The translations under genes and the position numbers were made by a program. Below the pieces are notes generated by a model. That model searched no databases. It saw nothing but the letters and a program-made list of their open reading frames with translations, and was not told where the DNA came from. A stretch of DNA of 64,000 nt from Glandiceps talaboti. Lineage: Eukaryota > Hemichordata > Enteropneusta > Spengelidae. Position 1 is the stretch's first letter, and each line of letters begins with the position of its first letter. The stretch is from NCBI RefSeq assembly GCF_964340395.1, contig NC_135558.1, forward strand, positions 233,501 through 297,500, in the 5' to 3' direction. Shown here piece by piece: positions 36,428 to 48,050 of this stretch.

Positions 36428-39267
36428 CTGGCAAGTATGGACAGTAAAAGGGATAATATTGAAGATGACGTGGCGTTTGAAGGTTTCACAATAATTAGTA
36501 TGATTGGAAACAGCAGAAAATTGTTTTCACATTCTGATGCTAATACAAATTGAATTCCTCTCTTGACCCAAATAGTCCCAGGCAATTGGTGAACTCTTGT
36601 CCTCTGAGTAGTGCAATGTCCACATGGTTTCCATTAACGAACTGCACATTCCTTCAAATAACAATTTTGCTTTATCTTGAACATTGCAGGGATTACACCA
36701 AGCGTCGAGTAGTCATAATTGGCCACTCAAATATGTGACAATTCTTTGATTCACCACTTTGTATTATTGTACTCGATTACATACACCTAAATTAGGAAGA
36801 CACATTCGTATATTCCTGATTGGGATATTGGTCACGCTCATTTATTTATATATTATAATATAAGGGTTTTAATAATAGATAAAGACCCGCTCTATTTTAC
36901 CCATACTTCAGCTTATTACGTGTTGCTCTGAGATTTTCATTGTGTACCTCTGTACCCCAGAGAATGCGTGCACATCGTTAAATTCCTCCTGGAAGAGCAG
37001 AACGATCCCTTTTCTTTTCCTGTCTTCTGTCATCCAATAGCACAAATCCAAATGCAGTGACTATCAAAATGCCCTGATGGGACAACCACCCAAAGGGTTC
37101 GCTATGGTAGAAATCTTATCAAAAAGGCTAAAGATAATGTTATGTTTATCGTGTGTGTATATACACATTACGTTGCTAACTGATCTGTGAGGAATTATAA
37201 AGCTCTTCTTGTGTGGTTACCTTCATTTTGTGTGGGTAATTTTCACTGTTTGTAGCGTATTCACCACACGCAAGCTATCCCATTTCTCGTGAGACGTATT
37301 GTGTCAGTATTAACTTCAAATGACTTCATGTCCTGGGGCCAATTCAACACCCAGGAGTCATATCTGCTAATGTCTGCATAATAAATCATTTTCTCACTCT
37401 AATCTCCCGTTCAATGTTCAGCTATATCTCATAACTTTGCATTGATATGATTATATTATAAGAGCACACGTGGTATTATGTTGATCAAACAATTTTATAA
37501 AAACGTCAAAACTTACGGGTTACATTTGTAAGGCCTAACAAAATTGTTTCGTTTCGGTTACCCGACCCCACCTAGTTTTTCACTCCCAATCTAACGGGGT
37601 TTTTTTTACATATTCGAGAAAAAAAATAAAATTGCGAAAATTGCGAAGTTTCGCCAGAAATAGTGACATCAACTTAAAAAAACACGTAAAACTGTACTTC
37701 CAATCTGTAATGGCTTTACATCTGATGGGAAGAAACCAATAACACAGACTATTTGGAAAACACTGGAAAACATAACTACCTGAACTAGACACTCACAAAA
37801 GAATCTGCTTACACCACCTATTCTAAAATTGAGTGTTATCGGAACCACACAATTTTTTATTAGGTATAATGAGACGAAACGATCTTACATAAATCTATGA
37901 AAGTAGTACTGTCATATACGAATGACAGATGGGGGTGAGAGCGGATATGGGGGAGTACTGCAACTTTTACAGTCCCATTATTATGCCCCACAATCGAAGC
38001 GTAATGCATTGACTCACATTCCAGTATTCCCCAATATCATTTGAATACAATGGAGATAGCCCTAGGATTTTCTAAAGAAACATATTTGCATGTAATTGGA
38101 AGGAAGATGCAGGCCACCAACATGCAGATTCCATTGCAGTAAATAAAGATAACATCTTTCCTTTCATGTCTATGGTAATTACATGTACATGGTATTAGCA
38201 TCAAGACATTCATGATTCATCACGCTGAGGGTCAACAACCCCTGTGACACTTCATCCCAACAAACGTAATTCGGGATGTAGGTGGTAGTTGGACGAAGAT
38301 GAAAATTAGTATTCTGAACTAGTGCATGTGAAAATGTCTCGTTTGTGTAAAGAGTCCACCAGTACAGCAGGACAACATAGCGATCACTTCGTCAGCCATT
38401 TGAATGTTTTAACTCTCTTCTAGCTTTAATTTCTTTTTCTTGTTGAAAAAGCTATTAAAATCTTATTTACATAGCCATCACCAATGCAGACTTCAGCATC
38501 ACTGTATTTCGAGCTTTAAAATCAGACCTGTTCTAGTAGCTTTCGTTGGCATGAAATTTCGCTAAATCTTTGTTTTTTCTTCTGCTTAACTTCCACCTAC
38601 ATAAACAACAAAACGTGGCAACGTAGTCTCAATTAAGATAATTGTTTCACAACTATTGTACTAGTCAGGTGCATTTAATACTACATCGACGATTCTTGCA
38701 TCTTTGAGGGTTGAATTCGTGATTTAGCATTGCCCATCCCCAGACGTGTTGCAGAATAATGATAGACTGTACACTTGGACAGTCGATCCTTACCCTTCGT
38801 TCAGGTCTGCATCCCTGAGAAAGGTGACAGACAGAGTGCATATCCTTTGTTCAGTACTTGTATTAAAGTTTGTATGCCTAAGAACGATGACAGATAAAGT
38901 ACATGATGTACAGATGAGTGTTTCCAGTGCTAGCCTTCATCAAAAGTGGAAAATGGTGCAATGACCTTTTCAACGTATTATATGGGCCTGTTAAAACAAA
39001 TAAAACCCTTTTGTGCACCAACCAGTTAGTGTAAAATACTTGTAGGCCTGACGAATTACTGTAAACAAGCGTTTGCCACTCGACTCATTCACCGAATGGA
39101 ACTTGTTACTCTATGATATTAAGATTCAAATATTTGCTATGTTGTCGGTATTTGGCCGACCTCTCTTTTGGGTCATGAACTTCTGGGTGTTCACTGCGGA
39201 AAGCAAACAAACAGAAGGCTAGACCAAAATTGAAGTCGTAGATTACTAGTAAAATGCTAGCAGTAGC

Positions 39268-39430
39268 ATTTTTACTTTCCGTATGGGAAGGTTTAGTCTA
39301 TTTCCTATACAGTATCATAGCCATTAAACGTCCACTCATGGTTTAGAAACCACAGTTGGCATCCAGACTAGGGAAGTCTTTTAGGTATGAAAAGTCTGTA
39401 GGTGGGTGTTTGTTTGTTTGTTTGTTTGTT

Positions 39431-39463
<33 letters not shown>

Positions 39464-40470
39464 CTGTGTCTGTGTCGTTTTCTCAAAAAACGGCTGGCTC
39501 AATTGAAACGAAACTACATTCTTTAGGGTAATGGCTAGAACTGATTAGACGTTGATAAACATACAATGAATATTAATGAACCATTTGCATATGAATGATT
39601 TAATGTAATCTTAAGAATGCTCACTTCAAGTGCAATGTAATTTGGTACATACATTGATGATGATGATGATGATGATGATAAAGTGCACATATCATATAAT
39701 TTAATTTTGATAACATAGCCTGTAGTTTTAATTACTGATTTTCAATAACTAGGGTATATCTTAAGAATGCACGCTTTAAATGGAATATTATTTGGTACTA
39801 GGTTGTTGGTGTAGCTTTCAGTTTTAATGTGTATTTGCATAATTAATGATTTTCAGTAATTAGGCTATATCTTAAGAATGTATGCTCCAAACTCAACATA
39901 ATTTTGTACATACATTGATAATATTAAAGTTCATGTGTCATATGAAGTTCGATAATCTAGCTTTAGTTTTAACGACTCTTTTGCATAATTAATGGTTTTC
40001 AGTAATTAGGCTAGATCTTTAGAATGCATGTTTCCATTTTAGTATAATTTACTACATACATCAACCATTACAAAGTGCTCAGCTTCTAAAACGCTTTGTG
40101 TTGTAGCTTTCAGTTTTAATGACTCATCTGCATAATTCATAATTTTCAGTAAGTAGGCTATACTCAAAATACATACTTCAAATTCAATGTAACGTTGTAC
40201 ACACTTCAAACATAACTAATCACGCATGTTCTGAAAAGCTTGGTGATGTAGCTTTTGGTTGTGATGAGTCATTTGCGTAATTAACGGTTTTCAGTAATTA
40301 GGCTTTACCTTTAAAATAGTCTCTTCAAATTTAATTAATTTTGGTACCTACTTCAAACATAACTCATCGCATTTGTTCTGTTACATTCCAGCAATTATTG
40401 TGTGTAGGAACGAAAATCGAAAGACTTTTCCCTTACTGGAGGCATTTAGTTTAAATCGGATTTAGAACAT
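39268..40470 (+). repeat. Interspersed family P1, fullest plus-strand copy
   Basis: The left end TTTTTACTTTCCGTATGGG is followed by (GTTT)n-(GT)n at 39407-39470, then AACGGCTGGCTCAATT, then tandem monomers with TAATTAGGCTATATCTTAAG. The anchor falls at about 39751, 39862, 40008, 40155 and 40300 (spacings 111, 146, 147, 145). The right end has TTATTGTGTGTAGGAACGA and CCCTTACTGGAGGCATTTAG. No open frame of note. The ATG microsatellite at 39655-39680 lies inside. Confidence 0.83.
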
Positions 40471-42210
40471 TATAGCTCTGTATGCACGCGCACTGATTCG
40501 CTATTTATAGAAGTACGAGATAAATGGCAGCCGGGTCAATTGCGCATGTGTATCACTGGCACAGACCATCTATACTTTGTAACCTTTAGTAATGCCTCTT
40601 GGAATTATTATTAAATTTACTGTGTAACCAAAAGATGGCGCGACTGTGTTCAGCACTTGGTTGGACAGCATCGACTGTCTACCACAAGAAACAAATCCAA
40701 CGAATCACATAAAATATTGCCAATGGCAGCAGATGATTACAAATTTTGAACTGATGTATTATGAGAGAAGACATGAAATAATTTATTCTTACTGCAGCGC
40801 GTTTTCTCACAGTCCTTGTCTGTGCTGTGGTTTGTGCTGTGGTTTGTGCTGTTTTGTTCTGCATGATGAAAGGACGGAATATATTCCTTAATAGTAAATC
40901 AACTATAGCAACAAAACTGGTTTCAAATTTTGAGTTGGCGACAAAAACGACTTCATTTACGTCAAAGCGCACTAAAGAATAGCAACCATCCACTATAATT
41001 TCCGATAGTGATTTCGAAATTGATCATGTGAACCCATACACTAAACATAAACATGCATCCTTCGTGGATGTGCCAGACATACTAAATATTGACATATATA
41101 TTTGACCTTTACGTCAAATACATTTCGAATTGATGGTAACCATTCGATCAACTGAATACAATGATAAAATTGGCCGAGTTGAACAGTTGTGGTAATAGAA
41201 TATTCCATTGTCATGTTTAAAGTTCTTTTGATTCAATTGACCGAACTTTTCCACTACGAAATCGCACAAATTTGACCGGAATTCCCAATTCTCCCATTTG
41301 TTTATTTGGCTCCGTTTCGTCCACTCAATTAGATATGTTAGATGTTTCGCACCAGATGCTGACATTCGTTTCCGTTAACATACCATGAAGAGAGACGACC
41401 GACAGCTGTTCACATTTTCATGCCTGCACGCACGACCTTCTCTACACAGGCACAACCTCAAACTTACTCGAGCAGAAAAAATGGTACCTTTCTTGACTTC
41501 ATATTAATGTCATCTAAATCAGTCATTTTGCATATGATCTGGTCATGACCCGGCCACCCCAAGGGTTGTATTGTAGAGTGAACCTGTTAGCTTTTGGCAT
41601 GCACGTCATACTTTCTTGTCTCCAGTATTGTTACAGTACTTACTGCATTCAACACCAACACCATCACATCTGTCTCTATCATAAAATACAACGAGAGATA
41701 CATACTGTAAAATGACTATATTTTATAGCGTGCTGGTCCCCCCAGCCACAGTATTGTATATCTAGCTAAATATTTATGCACTACTGTTAGATAAAGTTTA
41801 TAAATGTTATAAAGTAACAGTGAAGTACTGTCATTTACTGTATTTTATGTAACCAAATTGCTCTTTGCCTGTGAACAACTAACAATATATATGTATGTGT
41901 CTTTTTGTAATTTCATGTATATGTCAGGTAAATAGCCTATCACGTTCGTTCAATCACATGCATTACTTGAAGCGTTCAACAACAGACATAAGTGTCATGG
42001 GGAATGATTCTGTACATTCGATATTATTTTATTCACACTGTCATTTATTGAATTTATTAATGCACATTAAAAGTTTGGTTACAAAATTGATTTGTGACAA
42101 ACGACTAGTTGTGATATCTGATACGAAGTGATGCTTCGACAGCTTGGTACTGTTAGAGTTAGATATGTATTTGAATATGTATTCATGTTGTTCCCGTCTT
42201 TTGTTTACAG

Positions 42211-42402
42211 GCGCAGAGGACATACTTACAAAAATTGGAATCCGAGATGATGGTGAATCACGAGGGATTATTGTGGTCGATGGTATGTGTTCAGATAGAC
42301 CCGATAATGAGAGAGGTGCTGCTCCACTCGCAATACAAGACAAGGCATTTCGTTTCACCAAACAAGCACAGATTAGTATACCAACAATGGATTTATTTCC
42401 TG
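42211..42402 (+). CDS. Fibrillar collagen pro-alpha chain, exon 2 (TSPN part 1)
   Basis: Acceptor TTTGTTTACAG and donor CCTG|GTAAGT, both in phase 1; 192 nt. The peptide begins (G)AEDILTKIGIRDDGESRG, then VDGMCSDRP, then DKAFRFTKQAQIS and PTMDLFP. The last stretch matches the opening of the TSPN domain of clade B fibrillar collagens, where AYRVSKQAQLSAPTKQLFP is typical; the Cys in GMC corresponds to the first TSPN cysteine. TSPN is a laminin-G-like beta sandwich in the N-propeptide, which is retained on type V/XI chains and limits fibril diameter at the fibril surface. Exon borders, family match and phase agree. The open frame 42144-42416 starts at an intronic ATG and is not the true start. 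Confidence 0.97.
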
Positions 42403-43594
42403 GTAAGTCTTTATAATGGTGTGACCCTTATTTGCACAAGGAATATATTGGTTTGACGTCAGCATGACGTCACAGAAAGAAATTCTGCTGGTGCAATATT
42501 TGCTGCAGAATAATTGAAGTTACGAAACTGTTACAGCAAACACATAATGTACCTCTTCCAGTGTTGTATATTTAGTGGTTATGTTTGTACTTATGTCAGC
42601 ATAACGGACAATACTACGTCCCCTCAAAAAAACAAATGCTAAGAGGTTTAAAAAACAATCCGGACATTAAAAAACAAATAGCCAAAGATATCGTTTTCTT
42701 AATAAACTTAAAAAAACATAACTTACAAAATGATTGGAGTACAAACAAAACAAACAAGTTCGGATGAATTCCGTGTGTAATAAGGGACGATGAGGGTCAT
42801 TTGCCACAGTTATGTAGATATGTTTACTTGCGCCTACTCTTTCTATCAGTCATTCAATAAATTGTTGCATAAATAAATTAAGGATATGGAATCTTTAAAT
42901 ACAGCACTGTTGTTTATTTTGCTCTAAGGGGACGTCTCAAATTTTTTGATAGTCGAACTGAATATTGTGGGGGCAGGGCTATCCGAAAACATCTCATCAC
43001 TTTGGTAACTCTTTTACCCATTGAACGACCAGAAGTTAAAACATTTGAGGTACATTTCTTCCATTTTAAATATCAATACCATATTATAAATCCAGACCAT
43101 AAACTTCCCTTGCAAAGTTCCTTTCTGATATATGTAAATCAAGACAGATATTTTCAGTAGCTGCAATTAATGTGTGTTGTACTATTGTTAAATTTTGTCT
43201 GTGTATTTACTATACCATTGTTTTCATAGCATGAGGTAAACGGCTATAGAAAATAACAATATGCAAAACAAAGATAAATATCACCTCAAGAGCGATAATG
43301 TATGATATAAACGAAGTTTCAGGAACTGAGCACTACACTAAGCATAGTCATTCTTCAGATATATTGCAATTATCAGTGAGGAGACGGTCTCCCATTTATT
43401 GGCCTTCACTAGATTATCTCAGCATTTATAGCAAAGTATAATGCTCCTCGGTGACATATTTCCCTCAAATCAAAGTTCTTCAATTTTATCCAAACTTTCT
43501 TCCTTGTTATTTTGAAATGATAAAAGGAAATATAGGGATTTATCGTTCTACTTTTAATAAAATCATAATTTTCCCATGGAGTTAACACATTATA

Positions 43595-43720
43595 CGGTGG
43601 CCATATTGGGTTCTAAAATGATATCATATTGACCTATATCAAAAATGTGTAGCATAACCCCAGTTTTTCTTGACAAGCCAAAGTTTGAACAGTTTATTTC
43701 CGAGGCCCATTCTACTTTAA
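43595..43720 (+). repeat. Decayed patch of family H1
   Basis: GGTGGCCATATTGGG, a spaced TTGACCTATATC, then CAAAGTTTGAACAG and TTTCCGAG follow the order of the H1 copies, but the hairpin end is missing. Confidence 0.4.
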
Positions 43721-44165
43721 GAGAAGGGAGAGGGAACCTGTCTTTCTAGTCTTTTAAACAATCTGAGAAAATCAGTCTCTAAAACATCAACTTAAAAGGT
43801 TTCCTCAATATGTTCAGGGTTTTTGATTTTGATAAATGTGAACGCGGTTGGGACAATGGGATAGATCGCAGACAGCTTCGAAATCTGCATAGACCCCCTA
43901 AAGACCCAACACCATCTTAACGGATTTGTAGACATAAGAATAAACTCTTATGCTACCTCTGCCTCTTGGTTGCGAACAACATTGCCCTTAACAGGAGCTG
44001 AAATTTAACTTTTTTAAAAGCAATTTGATGATTTTGTCTTTTACAACTGCTTACATGTGAATATTGATATGAATGAAGAAGCACTATGAAATTGTATGTA
44101 TGCTATCTTTTACTCGTTTTCAAAGTTAGTATGGCAATGACAATGACGATGAAATTTCAAGCAAT

Positions 44166-44168
44166 GAT

Positions 44169-44264
<96 letters not shown>
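44166..44264. repeat. (TGAT)n microsatellite
   Basis: Nearly pure TGAT over about 98 bp. It gives a spurious minus-strand SINQ-repeat frame. Confidence 0.97.
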
Positions 44265-44458
44265 GACCCAGTTGGCTTCTGTTTAAACTCTAAAAAATGG
44301 TAAAACGATAGCCATGCTTCCAAATCTCACAAATGTATTTGAAAGAGAGATCTATGCAAAATGTATGAAGTCAATATAACATATCAAAAGAAATTTGAAA
44401 TACTGTTAGTTTTTATTAGCACAACTTATTGATATTATATATTATCGTTCACCCACAG

Positions 44459-44660
44459 AGCAATTTCCAGAAAATTTTTCCATCATAGCCACTATAAAGC
44501 CAGACGTTGGCCCAAGTTCTTATTTACTTGTATTCTACGCTTCGGATGGTACCGCTCAAGTTGGAATAGAGGTGGGAAAACACGTCACATTTGAATACAA
44601 CGATGGCACTTCGATGAGAGGACAAGCCGTAACATTTGATTATGACGTAGGAGATGGCAG
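44459..44660 (+). CDS. Fibrillar collagen pro-alpha chain, exon 3 (TSPN part 2)
   Basis: Acceptor CACCCACAG; donor GGCAG|GTAAGG; 202 nt, entering in phase 1 and leaving in phase 2. The split codon G|AG makes Glu. The peptide reads EQFPENFSIIATIKPDVG, then YLLVFYASDGTAQVGIEVGK, then VTFEYNDGTSMRG and VGDG. It aligns with the central TSPN strands of type V/XI chains ([37 protein letters not shown]). The conserved DG(R/K)WHR motif is completed across the next intron (GDG-R-WHRIAL). No catalytic role is expected; this is structural sandwich core. It has no full-length open frame of its own on the plus strand because a stop follows in the intron. Confidence 0.97.
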
Positions 44661-45444
44661 GTAAGGTCAATGTCGAAGATCACTGTGTTACAGGTGGTGT
44701 GTGGATAAGTCATCTCATCGTGCGCGTCAGAATAAGAGCGTGTCAACTCTCATTACTGGACAAAGCCTTTTCCCTTTCCAGAAAATGTTCTTTGGAAACC
44801 AAATTCAGAGGAATTCCAAGAACTTCCAGAAGTCTTGGTGCACCCACATTTCTTCGTTTAAAAAAGAACCTAATAATTTATTCGTAGATTGTACTTCTTC
44901 TAAAGTCCGTTATCATAAGCGTTACAAATACGTATACAACGAAAGGTACAGTTGGTGTCAATTGGCAATTAGGTGAAAAAAATGTATTTTGCGTCTTCCA
45001 TTCCACCTTTGTAATGGCTTATATAAACACATTACAGACACTGTAAATTGAAACAGTTTATACATGTATCACTTTGAAACATAAGTAAGTTGTTAAATTC
45101 AGACTTGCCTTCTCTGATGTGATTTTGATTAGTGGCAATGGTGTTGCTATGTGTTCCCAGTTTCAAACAGTGTTTGACGTATGTGCGTGTGCTATCACAG
45201 TATCAGTATTTTTGGTTTTTATATAAATCATTACAAAAGCGTTGCATCGTCGCAAACCACTGCCTCTTTTACGGCACCGTCCAAAACTGGTTATTATTTC
45301 GCAGTGTCGCTGTGAAAGTCAAACCATGCATATGGCTTAATTCATTATCCACACAAGAATTACTCTTGCTGTAAGATTTTAGATATTGCGCATGGAATTG
45401 GTTTATACAGAATTGGGAATAGATGAATATAGCCTAGAGACTTG

Positions 45445-45533
45445 GCTTGGTGTTACTATCTCAAGAAGCTCTCCACACCAAGCTCAGGGACTAGCCTTGA
45501 TGTTAATATCTCAAGAAGCTCTCCACATCAAGG
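45445..45533 (+). repeat. Two tandem hairpins with matched stem changes
   Basis: Hairpin 1: GCTTGGTGT (45445-45453) pairs with ACACCAAGC (45475-45483). Hairpin 2: CCTTGATGT (45495-45503) pairs with ACATCAAGG (45525-45533), with one more G-C pair outside. Loops are 21 nt and differ by one base. The period is 50 bp. The stems differ at two positions, and both changes are matched in the opposite arm. Confidence 0.85.
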
Positions 45534-47512
45534 CCAGGTTAGCCTGTCTACTATCGTGATGTGTGATTCCGCTTCGCTTCTCACTAAACTAGGGGTTTTG
45601 AACTAGTAACACCATGAACTGTCACTGGACTAGGATATGTGGTGTTGGCAATATGTTCTACTCGTTCGACATTGCATTTGATACAAGATAAATCAACAAA
45701 CAAAAACATTTTGCCATGTTTGACCACAACATACAGTGTACAGTAACCTCTCGTACAAGGCTTAATTGAACAAGACAGGGTAGTTTGCTGATCTCACTGT
45801 TCGTCAGACAAGTCAGTCTAAGTTTGTGAGAAATCTGAGACAGCAGGTAAACAACCAAGGGCTAGCTTACATTTGTTCGTGTTTCTTCCTAAACCAGAGA
45901 CTTTCATCGGCATGGAACCGGTACCACAAACGATGCAATTGATAAAGACAATCTTATTTCAGAGCACACCTTGTTTTAAGATTGTGCATTGAAATATCAA
46001 ATGCAAATGCTATCTTGTCATAATACTCTTCGTTTAAATGAAAATATAGAATTTGAGAGGTTATGTTTATAAGAATAACATCTAGAGTAAAGTCTTGTGG
46101 GAGGTCTCTTGCATTATCTGCATTTGTATAACGTGGCCAGATTGACTACCCCTTTGTAATTGCTTCTTTGTCGCAAAGCGGAAAGAATAGCTGAATCTCC
46201 GATACGGCGTTTCTACACCATTTGTCGACTCTCTCGCTTAGCGTTGTGTAGGCCAGGACGTACATGTAAGCAATAGGTGTTAGCTGTAAACACAGACACC
46301 TTAAATGGTGGTTTATATTTCAGACCTATCAACGCTCTCAGGCGGGGAAGTCTTTAAGAGACTTGAAAGCTAATACACCCTAACCACGACTTTTTGTTTA
46401 ATGTCGCCAAGTAGGGGTGTCTCAATTGGTTGAAATCCACAGGCAAGGATTTATCTCCAGGAAACTGGAGAAACACTCAGCCAATACTGAATTCTGAATA
46501 TTTCGCTCTTTCTACGATTTCTGTTTACTTTGCTATAGGTTTCATACCATTCTTTAGTTGGTTTTACCACTTTGTTAATATTTCAGTGTCGTTGAATTTA
46601 GGTCATTCCTTGAGTTTTGTTGGCGATGGTCTGTCTTGAAGATGAATATGGTCTTGACTCAGGTTAATATCATGCTCATATCATGCTACTGCTATAGTTT
46701 ATCTAATTTTGTGAAACTAGTATGTGTATGATAAGAACTGCCCGTTCTTGTTGTGTTTTATGTACATACCTTTTGGAAATGTAAATGAGTTTGATGTTGG
46801 CAACTTGGGCGGTTGATATTGACCATAGCTACGTGTATCTTGTTTCGGAACCCTTACATGTTTTAGTTCCGGTACATATTTGAAATTTGATAGTATTTAA
46901 CAAAGTGAAATACTTTAACGACTTGTTACAAAGATAAACTTACACATATCAGAAGGCTACCAAAATGAAAAGGCATCGACTAGTCAGACCAACTTCAATA
47001 ACACAAAAATCTATTCTGACAAAATTCTTCCAAAGTTGAACATTGTTAAACATTCCGATATCCTTCGTATGGCTGAATAACACCGTTCGCCCCAACGTTT
47101 CACAATCTCTCCATAGTTCTTACAATATCCATTTTTAAAATATAAATTGTCCAATTTAATTTTGTAGTCTAGAGTGATCAACTTCCCTTTGTACATTATG
47201 TTTTGTGATCGTGATCTTCTTTACCCAATTCTTTTGCTACAGTCATGAACTGTCGTCAACGTATTATATTCTCGTTAAAGAAAGAAATCAGAAGTTTAAC
47301 GGTGTCATTGCCATAAACCAGTACAATCTATAATGTTGTTAACAAACCCTTATGGCCGGTTTCACGTCGACAAGTGAAAATTTGATTACATTCTTCACTG
47401 AGGCAGTCTGGAGTATACACATAAACTTTAACGGCCACAATGCGACCAATACGTCCGAGGTAAAGATAGTAGCATGTATTTAAGTACAAATGGACAGCCG
47501 CTCAACCTGAAA

Positions 47513-47661
<149 letters not shown>

Positions 47662-47714
47662 GGATGTTTCAGTAGATGTTATTATGCTGTTATTCACAAC
47701 ATATTAACACTAAT

Positions 47715-48050
47715 GGCTTAAGCAACTATGACCATGCCCTTTGTAACGGTGAAATGATGATGCATATTACAAAGATAACAACAAGACGGGTAGTTATATC
47801 AATAAAAATTCAAAAATGTATGAAAACCAGCCTAACAACAAGACCACGCCCATAGCAACAGCCAAATGATGGTTTTATTGCAAAGATGAAAACTGAGAAG
47901 GGTAAGCAAGTGAATAAAGATTCCAAAATGTAGGCAAATATGCCTAGTTAATAGGCAAGCGATTAAACATTCCAACAATTATGCAAATATGCCTAGCAAC
48001 AAGACCATGCCCATAGCAAACAGCCAAATGGATATGTATATTGCACATAT
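47715..48050 (+). repeat. Interspersed family T110, copy 2 (monomers only)
   Basis: Three diverged monomers with CCATGCCC/CCACGCCC, ATAGCAACAGCCAAATGATG and TGCAAATATGCCTAG. The head segment is missing. Confidence 0.8.

Larger units (their letters stand above)
14458..42210 (+). other. Collagen intron 1 (proposed, 27.8 kb)
   Basis: It starts GTAAGTGC and ends TTTGTTTACAG. I found no exon of a known family inside it on either strand. It holds LINE remnants, a SINE, tandem repeats and microsatellites, listed separately. Sub-stretches with nothing recognised include 14.5-16.4, 16.5-18.1, 24.0-25.5, 26.4-28.4, 33.6-35.7 and 36.4-39.2 kb. Confidence 0.6.
42403..44458 (+). other. Collagen intron 2
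   Basis: It starts GTAAGTCT and ends CACCCACAG. It contains a decayed H1-like patch at about 43595-43720 and a (TGAT)n tract at 44166-44264. No other exon is supported; the lysine/asparagine-rich frame 42585-42767 is AT-rich noise. Confidence 0.9.

Noticed and set aside
42585-42767. 60-codon Lys/Asn-rich frame in collagen intron 2
   Set aside because: Composition is that of AT-rich noise; exons 2 and 3 join without it.
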